64,000 nucleotides of DNA from JADLCB01 sp964398315 (GTDB taxonomy: Bacteria > Planctomycetota > Phycisphaerae > Tepidisphaerales > Tepidisphaeraceae), in assembly GCA_964398315.1 (NCBI GenBank), contig CAYNMV010000008.1:37025-101024 (forward strand), written 5' to 3'. The number at the start of each line of letters is the position of its first letter. Within the stretch, counting starts at the first letter, position 1. The translations under genes and the position numbers were made by a program. Under the pieces are notes generated by a model. That model was not told the origin of the DNA and made no database searches. It saw only the letters and a program-made list of their open reading frames with translations. This document shows, one piece after another, positions 1 through 8,746 of the stretch.

Positions 1-1265
1 TCGCGGAAGATCTTATCGCCAAACAGATCACGCAGGAAAAAGCTGGTCTCTTCCTGTGGCTGGAGCACGGATGGCAGTCGGCCATCGGATCGCTTGAACA
101 GGCGTTGCAGGTCCGGATCGAGTGCTGCGCCCTGGCGCAGGGCACTGGTGAAATAGATGCCACGGAGAAAAGGCGGCGGAGTAGGCGCTTCGGCTGGAAA
201 GATCGCCTCCAGGTAAAGCCGCAGGCGATCACTGATCTGCAGCAGATTTTCCGGAAACGCGAAGAGCGTGTCGACCTGGTCAATGCGGCGATGGGAGTCG
301 TGATCGACCACCGGCGGGTTACCCAGCAGCGCCAGTCTCCGCTCGCGCAGGCGCACTGCCACCTGGCGCATGTGTTCATCGAGCATCTCAGGACGGAACG
401 GTTCCTCCCGCTTGGTTGGGTCCTCGGGATTGGACCAGCCGAAGATTTGGAACTGGCTCCGCGGATCGGAGGTATCGGAGAAGAACGGGCTGAACCCGGC
501 GATCAGGTCCGACTTGGTTACCAGGACGTAAACGGGGAAGCGAATCTGCAGGGTCTGGCGAGCCAGATGGAACTGGCGGGCGATGTGGGCTGCCTTCTCC
601 ATCGTCTGATCGGCAGTGTCATTCAGCAGGTTCTCCGCGCTGAGTGCTAGGATCACACCATTGATCGGGCGGTAGTGACGATAACGGCGGATGCGTTTCA
701 GAAACGAGATCCAGCGCGACTCAATCTCGTGGGCGCGCTGTGGATCGCGCCGGGCACTGTCATCAGCACCGAACATGAGTGAACCGGCGGTGTCGATCAG
801 GATGGCATTGGCCGGGAACCACCAGTCCATGTGCTTGGTCCCCTCCAGCCCCTGGTGCTTGTCGGTCAACTCTCGACCATCGGGGCCCAGCGCCCAACTC
901 AGCCTGCTGTGGCGCAGGGCGGCGGTCTTGCCGGTAGCTGGCTCGCCGACCAGCAAATACCATGGTTTGTCATGGAAATCGCGGATGAACCGGGCGCCCT
1001 CAGTCGCGCCGCGGCTGACCTTCATGCCCAGTTCTCGGGCGGCGATGTCGTTGCCATCCCGCAGTGTCTGATAGCGCTCGGCAAGCCACCCCCAGGCGGG
1101 CATGCTGAGCATACCGATCGAGACAACCCCCAGTCCAATTCCGATGATCAGCGCCTCGGGAACATGCCCCTGGCCCCACATGCGCACAGCGGCCAGAATA
1201 CCCCCCAATAACAGCAGCACCGCCACACCAGGCACGATCCACTTGATCCACTTCCTCTCATCCAT
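1..1265 (-). CDS. tssM: TssM (IcmF) type VI secretion membrane protein, N-terminal part
   Basis: Inner-membrane scaffold of the T6SS membrane complex, which links TssL to the outer-membrane lipoprotein. I translated it directly because it has no stop inside the window. It starts at ATG 1265-1263 behind an AAGGGG Shine-Dalgarno. Two hydrophobic segments (residues about 10-28 and 38-55) form the usual N-terminal hairpin. A cytoplasmic NTPase-like domain follows, with Walker A GEPATGKT at residues 107-114 and a later IDTAG Walker-B-like motif. About 421 residues are present; the family is usually 1100-1300, so the periplasmic part lies beyond the left edge. It is the last T6SS gene of the run, downstream of tssL with a 180-base spacer in which I see nothing. 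Confidence 0.93.
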   Translation of the reverse strand, partial: MDERKWIKWIVPGVAVLLLLGGILAAVRMWGQGHVPEALIIGIGLGVVSIGMLSMPAWGWLAERYQTLRDGNDIAARELGMKVSRGATEGARFIRDFHDKPWYLLVGEPATGKTAALRHSRLSWALGPDGRELTDKHQGLEGTKHMDWWFPANAILIDTAGSLMFGADDSARRDPQRAHEIESRWISFLKRIRRYRHYRPINGVILALSAENLLNDTADQTMEKAAHIARQFHLARQTLQIRFPVYVLVTKSDLIAGFSPFFSDTSDPRSQFQIFGWSNPEDPTKREEPFRPEMLDEHMRQVAVRLRERRLALLGNPPVVDHDSHRRIDQVDTLFAFPENLLQISDRLRLYLEAIFPAEAPTPPPFLRGIYFTSALRQGAALDPDLQRLFKRSDGRLPSVLQPQEETSFFLRDLFGDKIFR

Positions 1266-1445
1266 AGGACACCCCTTGATACGGCTAACGGTGAATGCGT
1301 CGTGCAATGACAGCGTTAAGACAGGATGTGGAGCCTGGACAACCGGCCAGACGAGCATAAGCCCTGTTCTTCATTGCCATCTCTGCCACCTCTACCGTTT
1401 TTCGCTTTGATATTTGCACCTCGCCACACACACCTGAGTTGCCGG

Positions 1446-2225
1446 CTACTGCAGGCGTTCTGATGTCGTCGCGGCCCGAGCCTGCACTGCCGTCGGCGAC
1501 TGCACGGGGATGGCCGACGGCGAGGGTTCGAGATACGAATCAATGTAGTTGCTGACCTCGCGGGTCATCAGGCTGTACACCACCAGGTTGATCATCAGCA
1601 GTGCCGCCAGTGACAGGCCGGTAAACATCACCGTCCGTCGCAGCAGTCGCCCCCCGTCAAACGGCTGGACGCTACGGAATATCCCCTGATACGCTTCGGG
1701 ACAGAGCGGCTTGCGCGGATCGATACCGGCCACGCCTTCTACCCGGCTGCGCACGCGATTGAAGATCGGCTTGAGGTCTTCGGGACGGTCGTGATACGCC
1801 CCCTCGAAGCCGAGCGCCAGGCAGGTGAAGAAGATCTGCAGGCGCTCGTTGGCCGCCGGAGAGCGATCGGCTTCCGTTTCTTCCAGCAGACGGAAAAAGT
1901 CCTGGCCCGGCGCAGCCCATCCTTCTTCGCGGCTCATCAGCGACCACTGTTCCTTCCATGGGTGGCTGGAACTGGCAATGGTCATATCCAGAAAGAACAG
2001 CAGTGCGGGCCGGACCTTTTCGTACTGGTCTTCCAATGATGCCTGCACTGCCATTTCCGCCATCGTGCGGAACACACGTTCGGCCTCGGCGCGCACGGCC
2101 GAGACATCCAGGGGCATATCCTCGGCCCGTGCCGCGCGATTCAGGCGGCAGGCGAACAGGAACAGCGGCTCACAAATCTCTGAGAGTGTGGTCGCGTCGA
2201 TAGATGCACCGGGGGTCAGGGTCAT
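1446..2225 (-). CDS. tssL: TssL (DotU/IcmH) type VI secretion inner-membrane protein
   Basis: 259-residue DotU-family protein that partners TssM and TssK in the T6SS membrane complex. The cytoplasmic hook domain begins with the family pattern of an acidic/polar start followed by PLFLFACRLNRA. It contains the conserved stretch FFLDMTIASS and a later LALGFEGAYHDRPE motif. One C-terminal transmembrane helix lies at about residues 202-222 (VMFTGLSLAALLMINLVVYS) and is followed by a short Pro/Ser tail. There is no C-terminal OmpA or peptidoglycan-binding domain, so anchoring to the wall must come from elsewhere. Its ATG overlaps the TGA of tssK (ATGA), indicating translational coupling. Confidence 0.93.
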   Translation of the reverse strand: MTLTPGASIDATTLSEICEPLFLFACRLNRAARAEDMPLDVSAVRAEAERVFRTMAEMAVQASLEDQYEKVRPALLFFLDMTIASSSHPWKEQWSLMSREEGWAAPGQDFFRLLEETEADRSPAANERLQIFFTCLALGFEGAYHDRPEDLKPIFNRVRSRVEGVAGIDPRKPLCPEAYQGIFRSVQPFDGGRLLRRTVMFTGLSLAALLMINLVVYSLMTREVSNYIDSYLEPSPSAIPVQSPTAVQARAATTSERLQ

Positions 2226-3631
2226 GATTCACCTTCCTGTGTCGTGAAGGTCATGTAGAGTGCCAGCTGGAAGTCGGAGGTGTCCCAGTCCTGCCACCAC
2301 GCCGCCAGCGTGCGCTCTTCGCGCACACGATCCCAGGTGGCGCCGCTTTCCAGTCGGTTGATCTTGAAGAACTGCTGGTGGGCCGGAGCAACAACAGGCG
2401 GATACTCCCAGCTCAAGCGCAGGCCATAGTTCAACGGCGACGCAAAATCCTTGCGCGACGCCAATTTGAAGTGCGATGCGTTCTGCACCAGTTCGCGCAC
2501 GCGCTTGGGATCCTGCTGCTTGGAGCTGACCGCCAGATAGTACTCGCTGGGGCGGCTGAAATGCTTCTCGGTGAGCTGCGCCAGCCAGAAGCGCTGATCA
2601 CGCACGAGATCCACTTTCTCATGGGTTGCCCCCTGGGCCGGCATGAGGTTGCGGATTTTCTTGCACACCTCATCAAATGCCAGCAGCGGACGATCATGGT
2701 CATAAGGGGCCGCATCCAGCTCCGCGGTCTGGCGCGCATCGAGGGCAGCCAGATCAGCCAGCATCATTCGCAGGTCCAGATACATCTGCTCTGGAGTCGT
2801 CGCCGGGGCGGCATGCAGGTGCTGCAGTCGGGCAAAGTAGCGATTGTAGATCTGCAGGCGCAGGATCTTCTTGAACACCTCCCCGCGTACCGGCTCCACA
2901 TCGTTGATCTGCGCCAGGCCTGACATCGACTCCAGCAGTTCCGCACGCCGTGGACGCAGATAATTGATCAGCGCCAGCACCATCTCGCGCAGGGCCGGCG
3001 AGCCGGTCATCAGCAGCGTGGCGGGCACGAAGCGCGTGTCCACGCGCGGAATACTGCGACGATCATCGCTGGCAGCGGGCACGATTCGCAGCAGGGGCAG
3101 CACATCCAGGCCGGTTGCATCCTCCCCTTCCACCAGCAATCTGGCATTGATCTTTCTAACGAGGACCGTGCGCGGATTCAGGCCGGTGTTCTCATCAGCG
3201 CAGTCAATCGAGGCAATGCGGTACATGCGCGCGCTGCGCCAATCATCCTGGCTGTCACGCTCGAGTGTATTGGCCCCCTGGCTTAGCCAGCGGGGCACAC
3301 CCAGGTAGACGATGAACGGCTCGGTGCGTTCGTTGAAGCGGGAGGCGATATCCTTCTCGGGCAGTTCGGCATTCTCAGGGAACCAGACTTCCACACCGCT
3401 TTTCATCACCACACGCAAGGTATCGAAGCGGATCTTCAGGTGATTAACCAGGTCCGGCTCGATGATGCGGGCGCGAATCACACCGTAGGGATAGCTCATC
3501 AGCCGCCGCCGCTCGAGCTGAATCTGCTCCAGCCCCTGCCGCTGCAGGATCTGAATATGATGCGGTTCGAGGAACAGTCCCTCGTGCCAGTGAACCGGCA
3601 GGGGCGGGGCGGTTTCGTCGATCAGGGCCAT
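2222..3631 (-). CDS. tssK: TssK (ImpJ/VasE) type VI baseplate adaptor
   Basis: 469-residue TssK, the trimeric adaptor that docks the T6SS baseplate onto TssL/TssM. The diagnostic N-terminal motif HWHEGLFLEPHHIQ sits at about residues 15-28. Length is normal for the family (about 440-470). The ATG at 3631 has an AGGGAG Shine-Dalgarno about 7 bases upstream. The TGA stop overlaps the ATG of tssL, and the gene follows the unknown 290-residue T6SS-linked gene, so tssK-tssL-tssM form the 3' part of the operon. No anomalies are seen. Confidence 0.95.
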   Translation of the reverse strand: MALIDETAPPLPVHWHEGLFLEPHHIQILQRQGLEQIQLERRRLMSYPYGVIRARIIEPDLVNHLKIRFDTLRVVMKSGVEVWFPENAELPEKDIASRFNERTEPFIVYLGVPRWLSQGANTLERDSQDDWRSARMYRIASIDCADENTGLNPRTVLVRKINARLLVEGEDATGLDVLPLLRIVPAASDDRRSIPRVDTRFVPATLLMTGSPALREMVLALINYLRPRRAELLESMSGLAQINDVEPVRGEVFKKILRLQIYNRYFARLQHLHAAPATTPEQMYLDLRMMLADLAALDARQTAELDAAPYDHDRPLLAFDEVCKKIRNLMPAQGATHEKVDLVRDQRFWLAQLTEKHFSRPSEYYLAVSSKQQDPKRVRELVQNASHFKLASRKDFASPLNYGLRLSWEYPPVVAPAHQQFFKINRLESGATWDRVREERTLAAWWQDWDTSDFQLALYMTFTTQEGES

Positions 3632-3681
3632 GGATCGATCTCCCTTCGGGCCATACCAGCACTTGTTCTGTCAGTGATGCG

Positions 3682-4554
3682 TCAGGCCTTGCTGGCACGT
3701 ACAATCTTGTCGAGCGTTCCCTTGAGCTGGTCGGCGATCATCGTCTGGAACTGCACTCGATCGCGCCCTTCACACAACTCAATGTAGCGCTGCCAGGCCT
3801 TGCGATGCTTGAACAGCCCGCGAGCAACGCGTTCGATCTGCTCGGGCGCCAGGCGATCGGCCAGATCTTCGGACAGGTTCTTGAACAGGGCGTGAATCTG
3901 GTGCAGCCGGCGAGCGGTCTTTTCCTTCAGTTCATCGAGTTCGGTTCGCGCAATCTGGCGGGCGGCATCCCGGTCTTCCAGAGTCAGCAGGCGGGCAGCC
4001 GCCTCAATGAGCTTGCGCTGGCCGAGCAGTTCAGCGCTGCGACCATTCTTTTGCCACACCTCACGTGTCAGCTTTTCGGACCATGCCGCCAGTTCCAGCA
4101 GCGCCCGCAGCACTTCCAGCACGCGCGCGGGATGGAGCTGCGCCTGAGCAGGCAGACCCATTATCTGCTTGATCTCGGCCGCCTGTGGATCAGGCATCTG
4201 CCCGGCCAGGTCATGGCTGCGCAGCAATTCCTGCACACGCCGCCGGTTCTCTTCGCTGGATTCGGACAGTTGCTGCAGCCGCCGCACCAGCTCCCCTGGA
4301 TCATTCCATGCCCCCTTGGGCGGGGCCTCGGGATCCGGTGGCTGCTCGACGATGACCTCGCCCCAGGTGGGGAAGTGATCGCTGAGACTGTCCAGAAACG
4401 CTTCTCGCTCTTCCGAGACCATTCCCTGGGTCGCCTTGCCGATCTCGCGTGCCAGCACTTGGCGCCGCTCCGCCCGGGGCCGGTCAGCAACCTCACCCTG
4501 CAGGATCCGAAGCCAGTTGACGGTACGCGTGATTCTGCCGTTTCTCTCGGACAT
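3682..4554 (-). CDS. Hypothetical T6SS-cluster protein, helical, 290 aa
   Basis: I do not recognise a family. The 290-residue protein is soluble, highly charged and rich in Glu, Arg, Leu and Gln, and is predicted almost entirely helical. Several stretches look able to form coiled coils (for example around residues 90-115 and 180-220). There is no signal peptide or membrane segment. It starts at ATG 4554 behind AGGAGT. It sits between the TssJ-like lipoprotein gene and tssK on the same strand, about 50 bases from tssK, so it is probably co-transcribed with the membrane-complex genes. A structural or regulatory accessory role in secretion is inferred from position only. Confidence 0.75.
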   Translation of the reverse strand: MSERNGRITRTVNWLRILQGEVADRPRAERRQVLAREIGKATQGMVSEEREAFLDSLSDHFPTWGEVIVEQPPDPEAPPKGAWNDPGELVRRLQQLSESSEENRRRVQELLRSHDLAGQMPDPQAAEIKQIMGLPAQAQLHPARVLEVLRALLELAAWSEKLTREVWQKNGRSAELLGQRKLIEAAARLLTLEDRDAARQIARTELDELKEKTARRLHQIHALFKNLSEDLADRLAPEQIERVARGLFKHRKAWQRYIELCEGRDRVQFQTMIADQLKGTLDKIVRASKA

Positions 4555-4698
4555 CGCGGTTACTCCTGGGAAGATGGCAGGTTAGACCTTCCTGTATTGC
4601 GCGAGCAGGACGTAGGCGAATCACCTGCGCCTCCCTCAACCCTGCACCTCATCTCAGGGGCCATCAAATGGCCCGGTTCGACCTCGCGCTATGATCCG

Positions 4699-5214
4699 CT
4701 AACGCCTGCGCTCCTTCTGAGGGGTTACAACCTGCAGGCCGTCGGGGCGAACACGAATTCGAATCTCCTGTCCCGGCCAGTTTTCCTGGTCCAGCGGGAG
4801 GATCCGCCGCCTGGGATCGCCAGCACCTTCGATATCGGGCATGTTCTGCCGGGGATAGTTGCTCAGCACGAAGACAAATGCCGCTCCGGTCTCCTTCCAC
4901 TCCTTCCAGATCGGATCATTCTTCGCCAGCACCACCTCAGGGCGATCCTTGCTCAATACCACTTCCTTCACGCCGCTACGCACAGTCTGCCCGCCCTGTT
5001 CCTCGCGGTTGAAATAGCGGTTGACTGACATCCTTGACCAGCGGTCATAGTCACTGCGGCTGACGCCAATGAATTCCACTGGTACCACCGGCACGGACTC
5101 CGCCTTGCGCAGGTTCTGGTCCAGTTCCACCGTGATCTCGTACGGCGGCGCTGCGCAGCCCACAGCTGACAGCAGCACGCCCAACAACACCCACGACAGC
5201 GCTTTGATCCGCAT
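4699..5214 (-). CDS. TssJ-like type VI secretion lipoprotein
   Basis: 171-residue predicted outer-membrane lipoprotein. I chose ATG 5214 because AAAGGAG stands 6-8 bases upstream; the longer reading frame from 5241 lacks such a site. The signal peptide MRIKALSWVLLGVLLSAVGC ends in a lipobox (A-V-G-C) at about residue 20. The remainder is short, probably beta-rich, as in TssJ, the outer-membrane ring component that binds TssM. Sequence similarity to classical TssJ is weak as far as I can judge. The identification rests on length, lipobox and position in a cluster that otherwise lacks tssJ. Confidence 0.65.
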   Translation of the reverse strand: MRIKALSWVLLGVLLSAVGCAAPPYEITVELDQNLRKAESVPVVPVEFIGVSRSDYDRWSRMSVNRYFNREEQGGQTVRSGVKEVVLSKDRPEVVLAKNDPIWKEWKETGAAFVFVLSNYPRQNMPDIEGAGDPRRRILPLDQENWPGQEIRIRVRPDGLQVVTPQKERRR

Positions 5215-5270
5215 AGCGATGCTCCTTTGACAAGACACCACACACCAACGTCCCTTTACGCAGGACTCGT

Positions 5271-7535
5271 TTACCGCTTCACCTTCTCATCCACCGGTAG
5301 CCCTCTCTGGAGCTTCTGGATGACGGCATTCACATCCCGGTTGTAGTTCCAGTCGACGAACAGCAGACTGCGCGAGCGTTCGATCAGCGATTCCAGCGTC
5401 GCCAGCGGCTGGTCGTACACCAGATGCATGCCCTTGAGCGGGGCATCACCGTAATCCCTGCAATGGCTGTCGGGGCCTTCGCCGGCAAAGCAGCGCACGA
5501 TCAGCGCCAGGACATCCCACCAGAGTTCCTCGGGCAGGTGTTCCAGAGCCTGTTCGCGCGTAATCGGATCCTGGATGAGGTGCTGCGGCCCCAAGACATC
5601 CCAGAACTCCTTCTCCCGATCGAACACCGCCTGGATGCGCAGGTGCAGCTTGGTTTTCTCGTCGTAATCGGGCCGCAGGCGGCGGGCGAGCTTGGTCATG
5701 CTCAGCACCGTCCTGGCCAGCGGCACCTTGGGGTTGCCCATCATGACCTCGATGGCCAGTACGCCCAGCGAGTACAGGTCGCAGGCGCTGCTGAGCAGCG
5801 GAATGATTTCGTAGGGCACATCCTGGAACTGCAACCCGATCGATTTGGTCAGGATCTCCTTGACGTGCTGCGGGAAGGGCTGGCCAATGGAGCTGAAGTG
5901 CAGTTCGCCTTCATCATACTGGTTGCGCTTGTCCAGTTTCGCGTACAGGTCCACGCGCTGGTTGGCGATATTCAGGCGCATGAAGATGATGTCGTTCTCG
6001 GCAGCTTTGATGATGTCCTTGGTGAAGAACGTTCCCTGGAGGATGAACCCACGGTCGCTGTCAACTGCGTGCTCAGCGAAGTACGTGCCTTCTCCCTTCT
6101 GCACCGTATTCACCACCCCTGGCTGATACACGTTGGGCACCGCCGCCTTGCCTGAGATGTAGTACATCGCGTCGCTGTCATGCAGCGGGATTTTCAGCGG
6201 CACAGCATCCCCGGGATCCACCAGCACCACACGGCAGTTCCACAGCGCCGGCATTCCCGCCCCAGCCGGCGGGCAGCTGATGCGAAAGCTGTCCGGCCGC
6301 AGGTTGAGCAGCGGGCGCTTTGCCTGCTTGGTCATGGCCCGTACCTGCTCGAACATGTCCGCCAGCAGCCGGACCTTGTGGTAAAAGATTTCGATAAATC
6401 GGGCAGAACTGCGGGCAGGTGTGCCGGAGGTCAGCCAGCCGGCAGTGCGCCTGCTGATGCTGCCCGCCTCGCTTGCGGAGGTCCGATCGGGCTCATCCCG
6501 CCCTGCCTGGACCGAATCGATCGGCAGCGGTCCGGTGCGCAGGTGCGAGCGTCCATGCGGCAGGCCGTTCCAGTGCCCGCCCCCCAGCACGCGCACCAGG
6601 TCTTCAACTCCTGCCGGATTCGACAGGCGCACCGACATCAGCCCCGCGGCAACATTGAACTTCACGAACGTTCCGTGTGGTGGGAGGACCTCCTCCAGAT
6701 CAATGGTGTAGCCATTGCGTTCGGCCTCGGCAGTCACAGGAATGAACTGCGAACTGGCCCCCAGCTTTGCCTGGTAGAGGTAGCGGGCCAATGACCTGCT
6801 GTAGGCCGGCAGGCGCTTGCTGATCAGCAGTTCATCATCCGTACACAGTGTCCAGGCCAGGTCACCTGGGGCGGTCTCTATCGGATTCGGGCTTGCTTGC
6901 CCATGCCCGGTCGAGCCATTGCCGCCCAGGTGCAGGGGCTTGAACTGCTCGACATCGAGCAGGGTCGGAAGCGGGTGCGTTTCTTCCCAGCCGGTATTGA
7001 TCACCGTCCAGGGACAGGCCCGGGCCAGCATCTGACATTGCAGTCGCCAGCGATCGTCGAGGATGGTGTTGCTGAGGGCTTCACGGCAGAGAGTCAGGGT
7101 TTTGGCGCTGGTAGCCAGCAGTTCCAGATCCTGCACCCACAGGTCAACATATTCCAGCACTTCACCCCGGGCATCGGTGATACAACCGAGATAGATCTTG
7201 CTCTCCAGCAAGTCCTGGCGGAGCACAAGGTAGCCGGCCACCGGATCCGGCTCCCGCCGCATCACCACGCAGATCCGGATCGGCGCTGCCATCTGCTGCA
7301 CCGTGATGGGCACCGCAACGAACTCATCTCCCAGTGGCCCCGACAGCAGGTCGCTCTCCTTGTCACTCCTGACCGCCCTTGTTACCGGTTCTATCTGACC
7401 CACGCCCGGACGCGGGCGGGCTCGACCAGGTTCACCAGAGCCGATCGGCGTGGCCGGCGGTGCGCCACGATTGGCGTCGCCAGCGGTGGTGTCAGCGGTA
7501 CCGCCGATCGAATTACCTGTTGCTGCTGTGGTCAT
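5271..7535 (-). CDS. Degenerate protein-kinase-like T6SS-associated protein
   Basis: 754-residue protein. ATG 7535 is preferred over the upstream in-frame start because GGAG lies 8 bases ahead of it. Kinase-fold remnants are visible. LLNLRPDSFRI resembles the catalytic loop (H-R-D-L-K-P-x-N) but the H-R-D triad is replaced. SACDLYSLGVLAIEVMMG matches the subdomain IX region (S-D-I-Y-S-L-G) of Ser/Thr kinases. A glycine-rich loop is not obvious, so it is probably a pseudokinase. The N-terminal 60 residues are Gly/Pro/Thr-rich and disordered. It lies between PAAR and the TssJ-like gene. Some T6SS clusters encode an active kinase (PpkA) with a phosphatase; here I see only this degenerate version and no phosphatase. 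Confidence 0.7.
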   Translation of the reverse strand: MTTAATGNSIGGTADTTAGDANRGAPPATPIGSGEPGRARPRPGVGQIEPVTRAVRSDKESDLLSGPLGDEFVAVPITVQQMAAPIRICVVMRREPDPVAGYLVLRQDLLESKIYLGCITDARGEVLEYVDLWVQDLELLATSAKTLTLCREALSNTILDDRWRLQCQMLARACPWTVINTGWEETHPLPTLLDVEQFKPLHLGGNGSTGHGQASPNPIETAPGDLAWTLCTDDELLISKRLPAYSRSLARYLYQAKLGASSQFIPVTAEAERNGYTIDLEEVLPPHGTFVKFNVAAGLMSVRLSNPAGVEDLVRVLGGGHWNGLPHGRSHLRTGPLPIDSVQAGRDEPDRTSASEAGSISRRTAGWLTSGTPARSSARFIEIFYHKVRLLADMFEQVRAMTKQAKRPLLNLRPDSFRISCPPAGAGMPALWNCRVVLVDPGDAVPLKIPLHDSDAMYYISGKAAVPNVYQPGVVNTVQKGEGTYFAEHAVDSDRGFILQGTFFTKDIIKAAENDIIFMRLNIANQRVDLYAKLDKRNQYDEGELHFSSIGQPFPQHVKEILTKSIGLQFQDVPYEIIPLLSSACDLYSLGVLAIEVMMGNPKVPLARTVLSMTKLARRLRPDYDEKTKLHLRIQAVFDREKEFWDVLGPQHLIQDPITREQALEHLPEELWWDVLALIVRCFAGEGPDSHCRDYGDAPLKGMHLVYDQPLATLESLIERSRSLLFVDWNYNRDVNAVIQKLQRGLPVDEKVKR

Positions 7536-7569
7536 TGCACTGCTCCGTTCAATTCGAGGCACCGGGGCT

Positions 7570-7869
7570 CTAGCCGCCAATGAGAACCGTCGGACACCCG
7601 GTCACAATGATCCCGCCATGCGCTGTCGTATCGCCCATCCGTGCCGCTGGTCGACCACCAATGAGGACACTGGTCGAACCGCGGGCAATCACATCCGGCG
7701 GCCCGACACAGGTGCAGACATCCCCCACGACCGCTGCCGGCAGGCCGCCGATCAGCACATTGGGTGCGCCCGGCCCCACCACCGGACCGCCCACGTGCGG
7801 CACCGCGGGCGTTCCCGGCGTGACCATCGGGCAGGTATGCATGTCCATCTGTCGAGCTGCGGGAGGCAT
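7570..7869 (-). CDS. PAAR-domain spike tip protein
   Basis: 99-residue PAAR protein, the conical tip that sharpens the VgrG spike of the T6SS. It shows the family's repeated structure: the N-terminal MPPAARQMDMHTCPM is followed by repeated GGPVVGPGAPNVLIGG and GSTSVLIGGRPAARMGD units ending in TVLIGG. The His and Cys residues that bind the zinc ion (for example H11, C13 and the C-T-C near residue 52) are present. It is a stand-alone PAAR with no toxin extension. A strong AAAGGAG lies upstream of ATG 7869. It is 34 bases from the kinase-like gene and close behind the small membrane protein gene, consistent with a vgrG-cargo module. Confidence 0.95.
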   Translation of the reverse strand: MPPAARQMDMHTCPMVTPGTPAVPHVGGPVVGPGAPNVLIGGLPAAVVGDVCTCVGPPDVIARGSTSVLIGGRPAARMGDTTAHGGIIVTGCPTVLIGG

Positions 7870-7879
7870 AAGATCTCCT

Positions 7880-8323
7880 TTATGACCGGGACCAACGCCC
7901 GAAGTGTTGTTGCTTCCAGCGGGCGAGGTTGGGCAGGCAGAATGCCACCTGTACCAGCAGTGTGAAGATGACGCCCCAGTCCGGACCTGCTGCCTGGACC
8001 GCCGGGAGCGTGAGCATTGGCGCTTTCGACGCCATCGAAGTCGTCATCGATTGGGCGGACCGATATGACTTACCGATGCGTGTCCATTGGGCGGCAGCAT
8101 CATCAGTATCCTGCAGTGTCTGATGACGCTCGCGCATTTCCTCGACCGCTTTCAGGGCCTCGTAAAACTCGCGGTCCCTGGGATCGACACTGAGCGTCCT
8201 GAGGTCATTGGGCGACTCCACGCGCAGGGGGCGATCGCCTATCGTAACCATCCAGTATGAGCCCATGTCCGTTGCGGTCGCCACGCGCCGGCCTTCGGCA
8301 TTGAAAAACTCGATATCATGCAT
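7880..8323 (-). CDS. Small membrane-tailed protein of the vgrG module
   Basis: 147-residue protein. The ATG at 8323 is chosen because AGGAGG lies 5 bases upstream; the longer frame reaching 8635 overlaps the neighbouring gene. The N-terminal half reads like a small beta domain (starts MHDIEFFNAEGRRVATA). A charged helix follows, and a hydrophobic segment (VIFTLLVQVAFCLPNLARW) occupies the C-terminus, so it could be tail-anchored. Its start overlaps the stop of the motif-repeat gene by 8 bases and it precedes PAAR by 10 bases. The function is unknown; an accessory, effector or immunity role in this cargo module is conceivable but not shown. Confidence 0.7.
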   Translation of the reverse strand: MHDIEFFNAEGRRVATATDMGSYWMVTIGDRPLRVESPNDLRTLSVDPRDREFYEALKAVEEMRERHQTLQDTDDAAAQWTRIGKSYRSAQSMTTSMASKAPMLTLPAVQAAGPDWGVIFTLLVQVAFCLPNLARWKQQHFGRWSRS

Positions 8324-8711
8324 CTGAACCTCCTGGCTCGGAGAGAAGCGTCCACTGATCGCCACGCAACCGCAGAACCGGCTGACCATTCGCGGTGCTG
8401 CTGTCCGGCGGCATGTGGTCATGCGGCACATCTCCATTAGCCGTCGTCGGCATCTGCTGTACTGCGGCAGGCGACGGACAGGCATCCGTCGGCGCGCTCC
8501 CTTCGGCAACAAGGGGTGAATCGGCGGCTCTGTCCTGAGGTTGCAGCAGCTTGACCTGCTCGGGCCGAAGCCGCAGTACCTTTGCCTTTTCCGCAGACGT
8601 GGCCGAGGCAGGCCCCCCGGATGCCGCCAGCACACGGGTCGGCGCGCGTTGAACCAGCCCTGCGGTGGACATCTTCAACAGCTCAAACTGTTCGGGACGG
8701 ATGGTCAGCAT
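8316..8711 (-). CDS. Triple short-motif protein next to the DUF4123 adaptor
   Basis: 131-residue protein, low-complexity apart from three copies of an 11-residue motif: LTIRPEQFELL at the N-terminus, LRLRPEQVKLL near the middle and LRLRGDQWTLL near the C-terminus. Pro/Ala/Ser-rich, probably disordered linkers join them. An in-frame GTG at 8723 could add four residues; no clear Shine-Dalgarno separates the options. From memory, small T6SS proteins found beside DUF4123 genes often begin with a related T-I-R-x-x-Q motif, so these may be binding peptides for the adaptor or spike. The gene follows the DUF4123 gene and overlaps the next gene. Confidence 0.7.
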   Translation of the reverse strand: MLTIRPEQFELLKMSTAGLVQRAPTRVLAASGGPASATSAEKAKVLRLRPEQVKLLQPQDRAADSPLVAEGSAPTDACPSPAAVQQMPTTANGDVPHDHMPPDSSTANGQPVLRLRGDQWTLLSEPGGSDA

Positions 8712-8746
8712 GGCTTCGTTCACTCATGGCGTTTCGGGCATAACGA

